Shown: positions 47,761-59,620 of the stretch, in pieces
Layout of the letters: each line of letters starts with the position of its first letter
How positions within the stretch are numbered: the stretch's first letter is position 1
Assembly (NCBI GenBank): GCA_021234155.1
Contig: JAJEKV010000173.1
Coordinates: 553,843 to 617,842 of the forward strand
Length of the DNA: 64,000 bases
From: Isoetes taiwanensis
Taxonomy: Eukaryota; Streptophyta; Lycopodiopsida; Isoetales; Isoetaceae
Direction of reading: 5' to 3'
Made by a program: the position numbers and the translations under genes
The notes under the pieces: model-generated
Seen by the model: the letters and a program-made list of their open reading frames with translations, nothing else
What the model was told of the DNA's origin: nothing
Databases searched by the model: none

Positions 47761-48275
47761 AAAAAATGATTTAACTGAATAATTGTTATGATGATTCTCT
47801 TAAGCTTTCAGGATGCTATTATCCGAAATCTACATAAAAATTTAGTGGAATAAAATAACATTTGGCCTTAGACTAATCGTCATGGTGATTCTTCTAAGCT
47901 TTATAGATACTGTTATTATTGAGCTATAAATATTTTGCCCATACTTTTGTCATTGTATCGCATTTGCGATCTCCATCTTTTATCGTACATTGTGAAGTAC
48001 AGAGTCCTTCAGTATAAGATAAGCTCAAACCGGATGTATAATAGGGACGACGATGTTAACCGTAAGAAAGCATTAATTTGCAAAGATTGATCAATTTGAA
48101 GACTTTCTAGCTTCGGGCTAACTATGACTAATCATAAACTACCCTTCTAAACACATGATACAAGATATTTGGAGAAAGATGAGAATGTACTTTTTCTCAA
48201 ATTAATGATTTTGTGCTTTAATGCTTCTAAAAAAGACTTGCAAGTTTCATCAATATTATCCGGATAAGCCAAGTC

Positions 48276-48585
48276 AGTCCAAGTACTCCAGCTCCAGCTC
48301 GGAAGACTCATTGCCATCGTAGGAGAAGGATGGTGTGACGACCGTACAGATATGATGTGTATATTGTCGTCACCTGTATTTATACAAGAGTTTTTTTTAT
48401 GAAATACTCCAAGAACCATTTAGAAAGCTCCAAGTACTCCAACTCTAGCTTCGAAGACTCATTGCTGTCATAGGATGGGGATGGTGTGATGACAATACAA
48501 ATATCATATGTATATGTTCGTCACTTGTATTTATACAAAAATATTCCTATTGAATATTTCATGAACCTTCTAGAAAGTTCTAGAA
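48276..48585 (+). repeat. 155-bp tandem duplication
   Basis: The unit AAGTACTCCAGCTCCAGCTC, GAAGACTCATTGCC, GGATGGTGTGACGA, TCACCTGTATTTATACAA, TCCAAGAACC, AGAAAGCTCC repeats once with about 15% change (start about 48276, second copy about 48431). Further to 49100 the sequence contains GTATATAAAAGAACC, a TATA-like box, followed by T-rich leader-like sequence. This may be the edge of a solo LTR, but no ends could be matched. Confidence 0.65.
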
Positions 48586-49519
48586 ATATTTCTTGAGAAT
48601 CTTCTTGAGTTCCAAAATACAAAGCGCAAGGCAAAAGATTAGCACAAACATGGTTTAAATTTATGACCCCATGTTGAAGGAAGAACATCTAAACCAATGT
48701 GCTATCTATTAGTTGTTATACATATATGTTGTGACATATGATTGACTGTGACAGTTAGAATATGCACAGATATCTCACATTCATTCTTGGAAAAAGGAGG
48801 CCCTTTTTCTAGTATATAAAAGAACCTTTAGAACGAGGATCAGCATTTCAGCTCAACACCAGTCTTGAGCCTTTTAGCTCTTGTTCTTGTGTTCGTGCTC
48901 CTATATTCTACTATTGTATTATGCATATTTAGTTTGATGTGTATTCTTCACATATTTCTTGCATACTTTTTAGTTATTTTCTAGTATATTGTCTTGTTTT
49001 CGCGTAGATTTGTGACACTTATATTCTTCCTATATAGCACAATACTAGAGATTATCTTTGTTTCTTACTAGAAACCATTTTTAGAGACATAAGGCTAACC
49101 ATCATCACACAACCTCCTCCTCCCTTGAAAGATTTAGTAGATAATCTAGTATTCGATAAACTAGAATTTCATTAATTGTGCAATATTCCATTGCCATAAT
49201 AAAGTCTCGAATTTGTTTTCCGGCATGAAGTTGGATTAATTCTATTTTTACCTAAAAACAAAGAAGGGGCTAAACACAGCTTTAGCAAGAAACACATCAA
49301 GTCGAGCTTCCAGAAACTGGGGAATATAAGTACTTACACATTTGAGTAAACAAAAATACTTATCCATGATGAAACAAAAAACTACAAAAATACTTATAAA
49401 AGGTCATCATCATTTCCAGAATAGCAGTTAGTTTCTTCTTCGGAGATGCATTTTTTGGATATACTCATTGCTTCGATTAAGGAGTGGTAGATATTACTAA
49501 TATAAATAATGGGTTTGGC
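48586..49519. other. Possible solo-LTR region, otherwise unassigned
   Basis: A TATA-like box near 48816 with a T-rich downstream stretch is the only signal. No coding and no second LTR copy in the window. Confidence 0.25.
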
Positions 49520-50045
49520 TCAAGATAAGATAAGATAAGATAAGATGAATTTTTACGTCCACGGGAACCCAACGGGTTATGGGACGACACATGCAAGGGC
49601 AACAGCCCATCTAAAACTTGGGGACTAGGCCCCATCACCAAACACAATAACCAAATATTAAAAGGCTACCAAGAATAAGATAAGATAATTCTAATGCTAG
49701 TGGTAAAGTTATGCTTCTAAAATTATCTAGACATAGCCAGTCCAAGGATTGGAAGGCCATTGATCTAGAATAATTGCTGCGCCTCCCCTGTACACTGCCC
49801 ATTTCTTTTGCAGGCGGGCTGCCCTCACCTTGCAGAGCTCCTCCTTACGGTTACACAATTGAAGAGGGGAGAGGTCCTCCTGTACTGAGAAACTAGTCCC
49901 TCTGAGATGGTTTCCATGCTGAAAAACATGTAAACGGTTAAGATAAGATGGCGAGGACGATCAAGTCTTGCCGCTCCCACCCTAGTAGCGGAGACAACTC
50001 CACCAGCCTTCACATGCATGACATTAGTGAAAAAATGCCACAATA
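49520..50045 (-). mobile_element. Internally deleted LINE fragment with (GATAA) tail
   Basis: On the minus strand, 50000-49745 encodes TSFSVQEDLSPLQLCNRKEE then LCKVRAARLQKKWAVYRGGA. This matches the DLTP-x-Q and KWAVYRGG-like pattern I associate with the C-terminal part of LINE ORF1 proteins. The fragment ends at 49560-49530 with the 3' phrase GTCCCATAACCCGTTGGGTT and CCGTGGACGTAAAAATTC, followed by TATCT repeats. A second short GATAA run at 49675 separates the two pieces. An ORF1 segment next to the 3' end implies deletion of ORF2 or a chimeric insertion. Confidence 0.5.
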
Positions 50046-50325
50046 TTCACCACATTGCCACATCCTTCATCAAAATAGTAGACTTAGTTCAAGTACCATG
50101 TTCCTATAAAAATCTTACTATCGCAGATACAATTTGAGTTTCAGTTCAGATAAGATAAAAAGCTTTCTACCCTTATTGAGATAGAGTAGAATCTATGTTG
50201 TTGCAAATAACTGATTGAGTGTGGAACTTTATGATCAAATTAGTTTTGAATTTGCTTGAGGTTTGTTTTCAATTATACATGTTATATATCCTAAATGGGC
50301 CACATAATAGAGTTTAAAAGGTATA

Positions 50326-50724
50326 GAATAGAATAGAATAGAATAGAATAGAATAGAATAGAATAGAATAGAATAGAATAGAATAGAATAGAATAGAATA
50401 GAATAGAATAGAATAGAATAGAATAGAATAGATTTGATTTGATTTTTTAACGTCCATGAAGACCAAGAGGCTATGGGACCATTCAATGGTCTAGTACAAC
50501 CATTACTACTAGGATTATCCTTTTGTCCATGAAGACAAAAGGATATGAGAAGCCAAAACCCTTGGTAGTGAAGAACTCCTATCTTTTAGAGGCAATCCAC
50601 TTGAAGCACAACGGTTCTCATCCTCATTGTGGATTGGAAGGTTTGTACATCCCTGGTAAGCGTTGGAAGACAAGGGAATACAACTGAGTTTTTGTTTACT
50701 GGAACTAGCTCTTTCCCACTGCAC
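50326..50724 (-). mobile_element. LINE/SINE-like 3' end with long (TATTC)21 tail
   Basis: On the minus strand, GGTCCCATAGCCTCTTGGTC and TTCATGGACGTTAAAAAATC are followed by AAATC repeats and 21 perfect TATTC repeats (50430-50326). The end phrase matches the LINEs at 44.64 and 49.55 kb. The upstream part to about 50724 has no RT coding, so this is either a very short truncated LINE or a SINE that shares its 3' end. Confidence 0.6.
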
Positions 50725-52084
50725 TGTGTTATTTAAATTTGGAATGACAAGATTGTGTTTTTGATCAAATTGTTTTCCTTCTCATAATATTCTTCTCTCA
50801 CCTTTAAAAGATGTTGTGATTTCTTGGACTCGTGGAGAATCATTTGCAAATCGACTGGTGCTGGAATGTTGCCACAATCTATTCCTATATTCTGTATGGA
50901 AGGTGGAGAGAACTATACATTGACAAGGCTTCCTCTGAGGTCAGCTCTTGTTGATTACTTGTCAAAGTCCGAGTCTTCATAATTATGTTTTGGATCCTTA
51001 TAACTTGTTTTCTATAAAGAATAGTTGGAGTAATATTATTTTTCTAAGCAAATAATTGTCCTGCTTTTAAACTAAGAAGCTACAGCCTGATAATATGTTC
51101 ATAATACACCTCAACTTTTCATTTTACAAGGTAGTAGACATGCTTATGAAACCTTTCATAGTTCCCATATGTACATGCCAGAACCCAAATAGCCCATTCA
51201 TGTATCTAGTCAGAACTACACACATCACATTACTTGCGCAATTTTAGAACACCAGCTTTTAATTTTGTAATCATGCCATTTGGATATAGTTTTGCCTTAC
51301 ACATTTTCCATTTTTGCTCATATTATAAGTATTACACTGAGAGAAGTAACAGTTTTCGTGTCAATGTGCAGGGCCTAGAGAGCAGCCTTATTTTATATTG
51401 CGGCCTATGAATCCATCACACATCAAACAATAAAATATTCTGCAGGAACGAGATTTTCAAGTTCTGCAAATGCAAACTGCAAAATACTACAACTCAAATA
51501 TTCATGTGACAGTTTTTGTTTTATGCATTTATACAGGTGCAAAAATTGGCTGGTGGCATTGGAAAGTCTATTACATGCAAGACTAAAATGCAACTCCTGT
51601 TACTTCATCAATTTTTTTTATAGAAATTTGTTGTCGTTCGAGAATATGCCCCATACTAAAATTTCTGGAAGGTTTTCAATGTGAATATGGCAATTTGTAG
51701 AACAAGATTCAAGTGATTGCAGGAGGTATAATTTCTAACTCTAAGTGGATCAAGGCATGTTATGAGTAGAACACAACAAGAAGTAACAAATTATAAGCTT
51801 GTAATGCCTTCTATAGAATTCTATAGAATGTAAAACCTAGGCCCAACTTATGTTGGTATAGGAATTATAGCTATAAAAGCGACATTTTTTTAGTAAGTCC
51901 ATCTTATGCTGAGGTCATTCCTTGTATGAGATATGTAGTGATGTTATGCATATAGTAGATATTCAGTTTGGAAGCCAATTCCACTACATAACTTGCATAC
52001 CTTGTATCTCTTCTAAGATACTTGAGATTCTGATTCATCTGAACTTGAGAATGTTGAGCATACAGATATTGAATCAAGATACTG
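50725..52084. other. Gene-free AT-rich stretch
   Basis: No ORF, repeat or RNA gene of note. Nothing further can be supported. Confidence 0.4.
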
Positions 52085-52645
52085 TTTTAAGATATTAGCT
52101 ATGGGTTCATCACGTAATTCACGAATCAAAATTGTGTTTACATTAATGTTCTCGAGCTATACTTAGATCCATGTCTCAAAACAACCTCTCCACCATTCCA
52201 TAGAGTTCTTGGTTGAACAATGATGTACATACACTTGGGTACAGTTGTCAGATCCGTTGATCTATGGCCCAGACTGTATGCCGGAGCCTCTGACACCTCT
52301 CATTTCACTTATAGCCATCTATGATTGGGGGCACCTTGATTCAAGATATTAGCTATGGGTTCATCACGTAATTCACGAATCAAAATTGTGTTTACATTAA
52401 TGTTCTCGAGCTATACTTAGATCCATGTCTCAAAACAACCTCTCTACCATTCCATAGAGTTCTTGGTTGAACAATGATGTACATACACTTGGGTACAAAT
52501 TCATCGAGTTTTTGTTCTTGTTCTAAACGAGGTGTACCCTGGACTACCACAGTTGTCAGATCCGTTGATCTATGGCCCAGACTGTATGCCGGAGCCTCTG
52601 ACACCTCTCATTTCACTTATGGCCATTTATGATTGGGGGCACCTA
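52085..52645 (+). repeat. Direct duplication (unit 250-305 bp)
   Basis: AAGATATTAGCTATGGGTTC through TTGGGTACA, and GTTGTCAGATCCGTTGATCT through GGGGGCACCT, occur in order at 52085-52333 and again at 52341-52645. Copy 1 lacks about 53 bp (AATTCATCGAG...CTACCACA) present in copy 2. Copy 2 overlaps the left arm of the fold-back, so the duplication probably happened after the fold-back formed. Confidence 0.9.
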
Positions 52646-53455
52646 TGATTTTGTTATATGAAATACGAGTTCGCCTAAGGATTTACGGAATATCGAGCCT
52701 CTATACAGCTTCGCCTAAGATTTTAGAATATGAAATGTGGGGTCTCGAACCTCTAGCAAAATAACTCAACGTCCTAATAAGACTACTTTAACCAATATAA
52801 CCAGTGTGCTAACGTGATTACTTTTTATCTTAAATCTATGTTTTTTTTTTTGTAACAAGACATTCAACTGTTTTAGGTATGGTCTATGGTTTCAGGAATT
52901 GTTATTTTTATATCCATATCAAATCCCCTTGGAACCCCATGTTATTGTGCTACATATTGCAATCTTATATAATTGGTGAAGCTAACATTCTTAGTGCAGG
53001 TAGAGAGCACATAAATATGTAGCAAAATAACAGGGGGTTCCAGGGGGATTTGATATGGATGTAAAGATAACAATTCATGAAATCATAGACCATATATCCC
53101 TAAAACAATTGAATGGATTGTTATAAAAAAAAACATAGGTTCAAGATAAAAAATAATCACATTAGCTCAATGGGTACATTGGTTAAAGTAGTCTTATTAG
53201 GACATTGAGTTATTTTGGTAGAGGTTCGAGCCCCCGTATTTCATGTTCTAAAATCTTAGGCAAAACCAGATATAAATGACCGATATTCCTTCAAAATAGG
53301 GGAAATCGTATTTCCTATTTCAAAATCATAGGCGCCTCCAATCATAAATGACTATAAGTGAAATGAGAGGTGCCCGTGAGGCTCCAACATACGTTTTGGG
53401 TCGTGGGATCTCCATTAATCCGACGACTGTGGTAGTTCAGGATGCACCTCGTTTA
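52524..53455. mobile_element. 932-bp fold-back element with 434-bp inverted arms
   Basis: The left arm 52524-52958 and right arm 53023-53455 are inverted copies with a 64-bp loop. The ends are TAAACGAGGTG and CACCTCGTTTA. Paired blocks include CTACCACAG, GCACCTCTCATTTCACTTA, TAAGATTTTAGAA, ACTACTTTAACCAAT and CATATCAAATCCCC. The terminal TA could be a TA target site as in Stowaway/mariner MITEs (inference). Each arm carries a tRNA-like A/B box head. There are no genes. Single-base changes and one short indel between arms show age. Confidence 0.85.
53160..53237 (+). other. tRNA-like head with A and B boxes (SINE-type promoter)
   Basis: TTAGCTCAATGGGTA at 53162 fits an RNA polymerase III A box, and GGTTCGAGCCC at 53223 fits a B box, about 60 bp apart as in tRNAs. 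The middle can form only a three-pair anticodon stem, and the acceptor ends do not pair, so this is not a working tRNA gene. A diverged inverted copy lies in the other arm at about 52741-52812. A tRNA-derived SINE captured in a fold-back would explain it. Confidence 0.55.
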
Positions 53456-54424
53456 TAATATGTAGCAACCACGATGCAACCAAAGCAGTTGTTTGTATTC
53501 TTCACCACCATACTTTGTGATACCTATGCTCATGTTATATGTAAAAAACATGTCTTGGTACCATGCATACGGTACAAAATGCCATAATCTCTCTTCCCAT
53601 GAAACATGTGTGCAACGAAGGTTGTTCTAGTGCTTGTTACAACTTGGTTACAATTTGATAGCTAGGGAGGGAATCATTTGATAACATGTTATTTATTAAT
53701 GTCTTCAATGTCAATGTTTTAGCTGTTTAAAGTTTAATGTTAGAGTTATGAAACCCAAACTTGACACAACTATTAGCATGTTAAACGATCTGACATAAGA
53801 TCAAGTCTATGAGATTTACGGCATTCTTGCTAACTAATCATGCCATGTTGCAAATACTAAAAGTTTTGTTGAGTGCTCAGTAAGGGTTAACCTACTAATA
53901 GGTTAGCATAGTTTATAACATTTCCATAGATTTATCAATGTCTATGTTCTTTTCTAAATGACTCAATGAAAGAGACAACTTAACATTTTGGTAACATTCT
54001 ATTTATTATTTACAAGAAATAAAGTTCCATTTCTAAAGCAAAAAAGATACACTGTCATTTTCATGGCAATATGGTCTTTAAGAATGCACTTTTCCTCTTC
54101 TTTCATCCTCTACAACAACTATATTGTATTTGAATACAACATGCTTCCTGTTGTCTTCTACTTGTATTGCATTTGACCACCTAAGAGTTTGTCCCATTTC
54201 TTCATCTATCCTTCATCTCCCTTTGCCCCAACCCTGCTCTACTGCTACTTGTTTATTAATATGTTTTCCTATTTCTTAATTTTTATTTACATTACAAAGG
54301 ATCTTGAACTCGTCACCTCGTGGATTGTATTCCTAGTTACTTGCCGCTAGTCTATACCTAATAATTTTCATGTACACATAATAGCTTAATAGTATGGTTT
54401 TGTTAATCATATAATTATTGTTTT
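53456..54424. other. Gene-free stretch
   Basis: AT-rich, no recognised coding. A 62-codon frame at 53988-54176 is hydrophobic but otherwise featureless. Confidence 0.4.
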
Positions 54425-54690
54425 TGTGTGGCACACATGACCAGCCGCTCTATTTTGAAGAGGTTTTTCGTCGCATGGACCAGCTACTTTTATTTCGAAG
54501 GTTATTTTTCTCGTTTTTGTGTTCTAGTGTTGGTGATGTACAGATATAGATATAGTGTGACATAGTGTGACATCACGACATTAGCTTCTTCTTTTCTCTC
54601 GCGGTATATTCAGGATCATTTAGTGGCCTTATATTGTTCATGCCCTTGCCCGAAAGGGTGGGGTTTTTAATCCCAATGATGAGCCTTCGA
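54425..54690 (+). repeat. Dispersed repeat, diverged copy of 7930-8232
   Basis: Shares the ordered words GACCAGCCGCTC, GAGGTTTTTCGTCGC, GTTGGTGATGTACAG and TTTAGTGGCCTTATATTG, and ends with GCCCGAAAGGGTGGGGTTTT then AATCCCAATGATGAG. The end resembles the inverse of 8365-8395. No genes. Confidence 0.6.
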
Positions 54691-55194
54691 CAGATATACT
54701 AGCCACATGTATACCAATTTTTGGTTTTTGAGGTCTAGGGTAATATAACTGGGCATCCTTGTTTTTAGGTAGCTCGCCTCTGTGTGGCTACCCTTGACCA
54801 TTATATAAAAGATCTGTTGAGATGAATTAAAAGTCTATCTATAGGAGTTTTGTTGGCTTTTGCGAGCCCATCACAGGAATTCATATCTTAAAAACAGATA
54901 AAGAACAATGGCCACATTCATTGATCACTTGCTATAAAACCAAAATTAACTTGTTTGAATTATCTCTGAACATTGTATGACCACATTCATTGATCAATTG
55001 CAATAAAACCAAAATCAACTTGTCTAATTAATTAAGTGTATAAAAACATTGAGATTTAATATTGCAGGCAGAGACATGGACCTTTGCAGTAGGTATGCTA
55101 CAATTACAATTATTCTTGTGATATTCATTCAAGATCTACTAAGACCAGGTAGGAATGCAAAAGCAAAAGACTAATGTTTGTATTACAAAAAAAT

Positions 55195-55226
55195 TAGATA
55201 GATAGACAGATAGATAGATAGATAAA
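55195..55226. repeat. (TAGA)n microsatellite
   Basis: About eight TAGA units with one CAGA variant. Confidence 0.85.
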
Positions 55227-55960
55227 TAATTTAAAACAATCTTCAAATGAAAGTCGATTTACGGATAGCGCGGACATCGAGAGGAGTGTGAGAGGAGGGA
55301 GTTACAAGGGTGGGGGGAGCGGAAAGTGAAGGTGCAGTACCAAAGGCAAGGAGCAAAAGGAGTGAGAAGACAAAAAGAGGAAGGAGCATGAAGACCAAGG
55401 GAGGGGGAGGCAAGGGAGGGAAGTAGAGAGGGCCAAGCAAAAGCAAGGTGGTCATTAAAATCATGAAGAGCAAGGGGAGGTAGGTGGGCTGAGGGTGGGT
55501 GGGCAAGGCCAATGCCTCGGCATTGGCCTTGCCCCAGCTTGTATTTTACCTCGGGTGCCTCCCCTAGGATTTCAGTCCATATGGGAGGTGCTGCTGGTGT
55601 TGTTGTTGTTGTTGCTGCTGCTAGCCCCGGTGCAGATGATAATGCTCCTCGGTGCTCGTGAATCCGGAACGCGCTTCCATGGGTTTAGGTCCAGCCCGGT
55701 CCGCCCCATTTTTATCCCCCTGTGCCTGCAACTTGGCCTCCCTTTCCCTTCCCTTGCAACTTGCTCTCTGCTCCCATATCCGATCTACTCTGTCGTTTGC
55801 TGCCGTCCTCCTTTGGCCACGTCGTCGCCTTTATAGTACATGGCCCAGCAAGCCCCCCACGTCCTATTTGCCTAAAACAGCAAATTTCTTTTCCTGCATA
55901 TCCTACTCGGCGCTTTTTCGCCCGTTTAAATCGCAGTAACTATCTCCGTCATGCATTTCC
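55227..55960. other. GC-richer stretch with purine-rich and CTG/TTG repeats
   Basis: The part 55260-55500 is purine-rich on the plus strand. A GTTGTTGTTGTTGTTGCTGC run lies near 55598, and GCCAATGC/GCATTGGC form an inverted pair near 55508-55534. Overlapping frames on both strands have biased composition and no domain. It may be a gene fragment or promoter, but nothing decides this. Confidence 0.3.
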
Positions 55961-58122
55961 TTCGGCTTCGTTGACAAATCAAACTCACTCGTATATCGTT
56001 CACTAATATTTCTTACATGTTAGAGTATTTTTTGCATCATAATTAGATTTGTATAAACATGGAAAAAGTTCGTTGCATGTCAGACTTCAACAATTCAGGG
56101 TTGATTTCTACATTTGACTAGGATAGAGGGAAACAAATTTTGCACTCCATTATTGTTCTGGGTGTTTGTATATTTTTATTTTTTCCTCTGCGCAGCATTG
56201 TTGTAACACGTTAGCTGCATTTGTTTTTATGGAGGAGTGTTAAAATAAACGATATTGATTACTATTCTAGATTATAGTTATCGCTATATTTATACATCAG
56301 AAGATGAAGTCACTTAGACCCTAGGAGCAAATTCTTGCATTGCTTTGTTACATTGAATCACTTGAATTGCAAAGGGTTATATGAATGCTTTTGTTTATAA
56401 CGTGGTTGCATGGCATAAAAATTGCGATATGTGTTCTTAAATTCTTTTGTAGTGTTTTGGATGCATCTCCAGTATTGTTCTCGTAGTGTTTATTGCAGGT
56501 AATCCTTAGATGTGTATGCAGCAATGGAAGCTTGGTTTTGCGGCAGATTGGTATCATAACCTACGGCCTTTAAATCTTTTGATGTTCATGGTTTTGTTAT
56601 GGCCATTATTGCAGAGATTAGGTCCAGGGATGTGCTAACAATTTTTCATACGCTTGAGTTCTACACCCAAATGAGCTTTGGCTAAGGTAAGTGGCTATTC
56701 CCACAAGGGACATATTTTGTGGAGTACATAAAACCTTGTGCTATTCTGGCTGGCCCTCCCTTTAGAAGGAGTGGGTACATGTTCAAATACTGAATAACGC
56801 TATAAGTCGACAACTACGCTTTTAATATACATGTATGCTAACTGTAGAAGCTTCAGAGAATGCACACATAGTAATTGCAGTATCTGTTTTATGAACTTGC
56901 AAGGATGCAGTTCAATGACTCAACATTTTCAACTGCTAGAGGAGTTAATCACATAAAGACCCCAATCCGAACAAGTTCGCTTGTCTCGCAGATATTAGGA
57001 TGGCTAGTCCACAAAGGTTTTTCTTGTAAGATGGGTATTTACATATAAATATGTATTTTAGAGTAATATTTAATCTCTCTAAAGATTGACTGTCGAGGAC
57101 CCTCTTTTATTTCTGTTAAACTCCATGTCACTGAATAACCACAATGACAAAAAGCACGTGAATTCAATGCTCACACACAGGTTGGACGGGTGATAGATTA
57201 GACAACTGGAGATACACTGCAGCCAAATGTTATCTAAGCTTCTGTCCTCCAGTTTGTTTAATAGAGTCAAGGATCAAGGTGCATGAACATGTGGTTGTTT
57301 TCTTACATTTTCAGGCATTCATCAAGCACCATTAATGATTCATTTTATGATATTGTCCTTAAAGTCATTTTATGCATTGATGTTAAAAGACTACTATGGC
57401 AGCTGTATTAGACTTACTTGATGTGCTGTCACTACTTGGTGAGAAAACTTAAACACGTTATGGGGAATGAAGGTACGTTTGTAAGCAAAACAAGCTACTG
57501 TACAATTAATCTGTGCCTTTCTCCCTCTGCCCCAAAATATTCTTTGTTCAAGTGATTTAATTTTTTTAAAGTATAATAAACAATATAGAGATCTCTAGAG
57601 GGATAAAAAAGGTCTCATTTTGCAAAGAAAATGAGTTTAGATTTTAGACATGCCAGAACAGATTCCTATGTATATTATTAAAATTAATGGCTGCAGATTT
57701 TACAGGAAGACAGTTGCAGATTCTATTCATTGAATGTAGGAAATACAAGACTTTTCTAAGCATCTTCATTCATTTTTCAGCCCCAGATGACATTTGCACT
57801 TTCCAGCATTGTTGTCTTAAACTCACATTGTTGGAGTGCACCAGGAAAGGAGGCTGTTAAATAGTTAAAAGATATTGTTCTCATGAAGAAAGTAGACGCT
57901 TGAAACAAACCACACATGGTTACAGCTAATTATAGCTTCTTATTGTAAGTATCTCTCAGATATTAATAAAAGGTGGAGGCTAATTTGGTACCACCTGATT
58001 CTTGCAATTTTAAGGCCCTTGTGGTGTCGCGGTGGTTTTATCAATTGTTTCTATGGTATCGTGAGCTTGGAAACGAAAGCAGGATTGAAGTAATCGTGAG
58101 GAGAGTGTGTGTTTTGGCTACA
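55961..58122. other. Gene-free stretch upstream of the copia remnant
   Basis: AT-rich with no recognised gene. If the copia remnant had a 5' LTR it would lie in 57400-57960, but no LTR pair was detected. Confidence 0.35.
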
Positions 58123-59000
58123 ATGGCAAAACTCCAAATGGATTTGAAGAGTCTTGAGAAGCTTGATCGCACAGCCAAATGGGGCACTTTTGGAAGATGC
58201 TGCATTCTCGGAAGAGAGGGAGGTCCGTGATGTGGTGAGTGGTGCAACCAAAAGCCCATTCTCGACAGCACTCCATCTCAGATACAGAGAAACCATTCCG
58301 CATGGCGTAAGAGAGATAACCGCCAAGACACATCCATGATGTTTGGCTTGAAGGATGGACAAATTCCATTAGTAAGATTGAAGAATTCAGCCAGAAGGAT
58401 GGGAATGTCTCAAGAAGACATTCAAAACTCATAATACATCACAAAGTTGTTTCTATGGCAAAACTTCTTCAAAGCAAAAATGAAAAGATGGGGATGATCC
58501 CATCATCACATTAGCAAACATGGAGAGTCTAGCTGATCAGCTTAGCAAAGATTATTGAATCACACCATTAGTGATGAAGATCCGCAATGGCTATCTTAGC
58601 AAGTCTTCTCTCCCAGCTTATGATTCAATTCAAGGTGCAATAGGTTGCCAACCCTAAAGCTTAATAGTGACACAGCATTGAGTCAGGTTACGCATCTCAT
58701 CTCATAAAAGATGAAGATGATTCAAAGATTGTGGCCAAGGTAAGATCAAACAAGAAAGAGGCATTTGAATGCCGGAATTCAGGAAAGAAAGGGCATATTG
58801 CAAGAAATCGCTTGGGAGCCAAAGAAAGATGATGGAAAGAAAATGCTAGAGAAAAGAAGACAAAGTAAGAAAGATAAAGGCAAGCAAGCCAAATCTGGAA
58901 AAATATGGAGTAAATGAAATGGAGGATCATCCAAGGCTCATATGGCGTAAGAACAGAGGAGAAATCATCCTGGAGAAGATGATGGTGACAGAGGCAACAT
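58123..59000 (+). pseudogene. Ty1/copia gag remnant
   Basis: A start at 58123 gives MAKLQMDLKSLEKLDRTAKW. Across a frameshift, FSEEREVRDVVSGATKSP recalls the KLDG...LRExxLWDVV opening of copia gag. Further broken frames (FFKAKMK, LANMESLADQLSKDY, ALSQVTHLISEKDEDDS) fit the gag middle, and 58761-58812 reads AFECRNSGKKGHIARNR. This is the CCHC zinc knuckle C-x2-C-x4-H-x4-C with the second Cys changed to Ser and the last to Arg. Gag packages the RNA genome. No protease, integrase or RT follows. Confidence 0.65.
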
Positions 59001-59153
59001 GGCCTTAGTTGAAGAAGGCTGCAAGCAAGAAAATTGAGGCACATGTGCGTAAACTTTCTTGAACAAAGATGGGGCGTGATAGTGCACGCATGCTGAAGAT
59101 GAGATGGGTTTGTAGGCCGAGGTCAAGGGATCACAAAAGCCATGGCTTTGGTG

Positions 59154-59620
59154 CACTACAAGTTATAGCGGGGTCCATTAGTATCACCCAAAACGTCACC
59201 ACAATATTGAAAAGTGTACACTATTACATTATTAGTGACATTTTACGTATGATATACAGATGCCACACCAGGTCACCTATAGCCTCACTCTTTGTGTCAC
59301 CAACAATGTCAAGAATTGTTAATTTATTAATTGAGGACAAGTGCTATTAGCATCAAGTATACCACTTGTGACATTATAGGTGGGCTATTAAAGATCATAT
59401 ATAAAGGTCAAAGAATAATACATATATAACATCACCCTCAATGTCATTGGCTCATCAAAGGATATTATGTTAGTTGTTGTCAAAGACAATTATAAGTCGC
59501 GAGCTGTTAAGTACATATAACACTTGTTAGTGTTAAGACCCACTTCAGGATATTATAGGTGGTAAGTATTAGCATCAAATATAGCCAGCATCTTTAGTGT
59601 CACACGCTTTGTCAATGTTT
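59154..59620 (+). mobile_element. Possible CACTA element end
   Basis: CACTACAAGTTATAGCGGGG at 59154 resembles a CACTA terminus. It is followed by several GTGACATT, GTCACC and ATTATAGGTGG words that could be subterminal repeats. The opposite TAGTG end with matching inverted repeat was not found, so this is weak. Confidence 0.3.

Noticed and set aside
53160-53237. Functional tRNA gene
   Set aside because: A and B boxes are present, but the acceptor stem does not pair and the anticodon stem has only three pairs.
55243-55836. Overlapping frames on both strands as a gene
   Set aside because: Biased composition and simple repeats explain them, and no splice-supported or domain-bearing frame was found.
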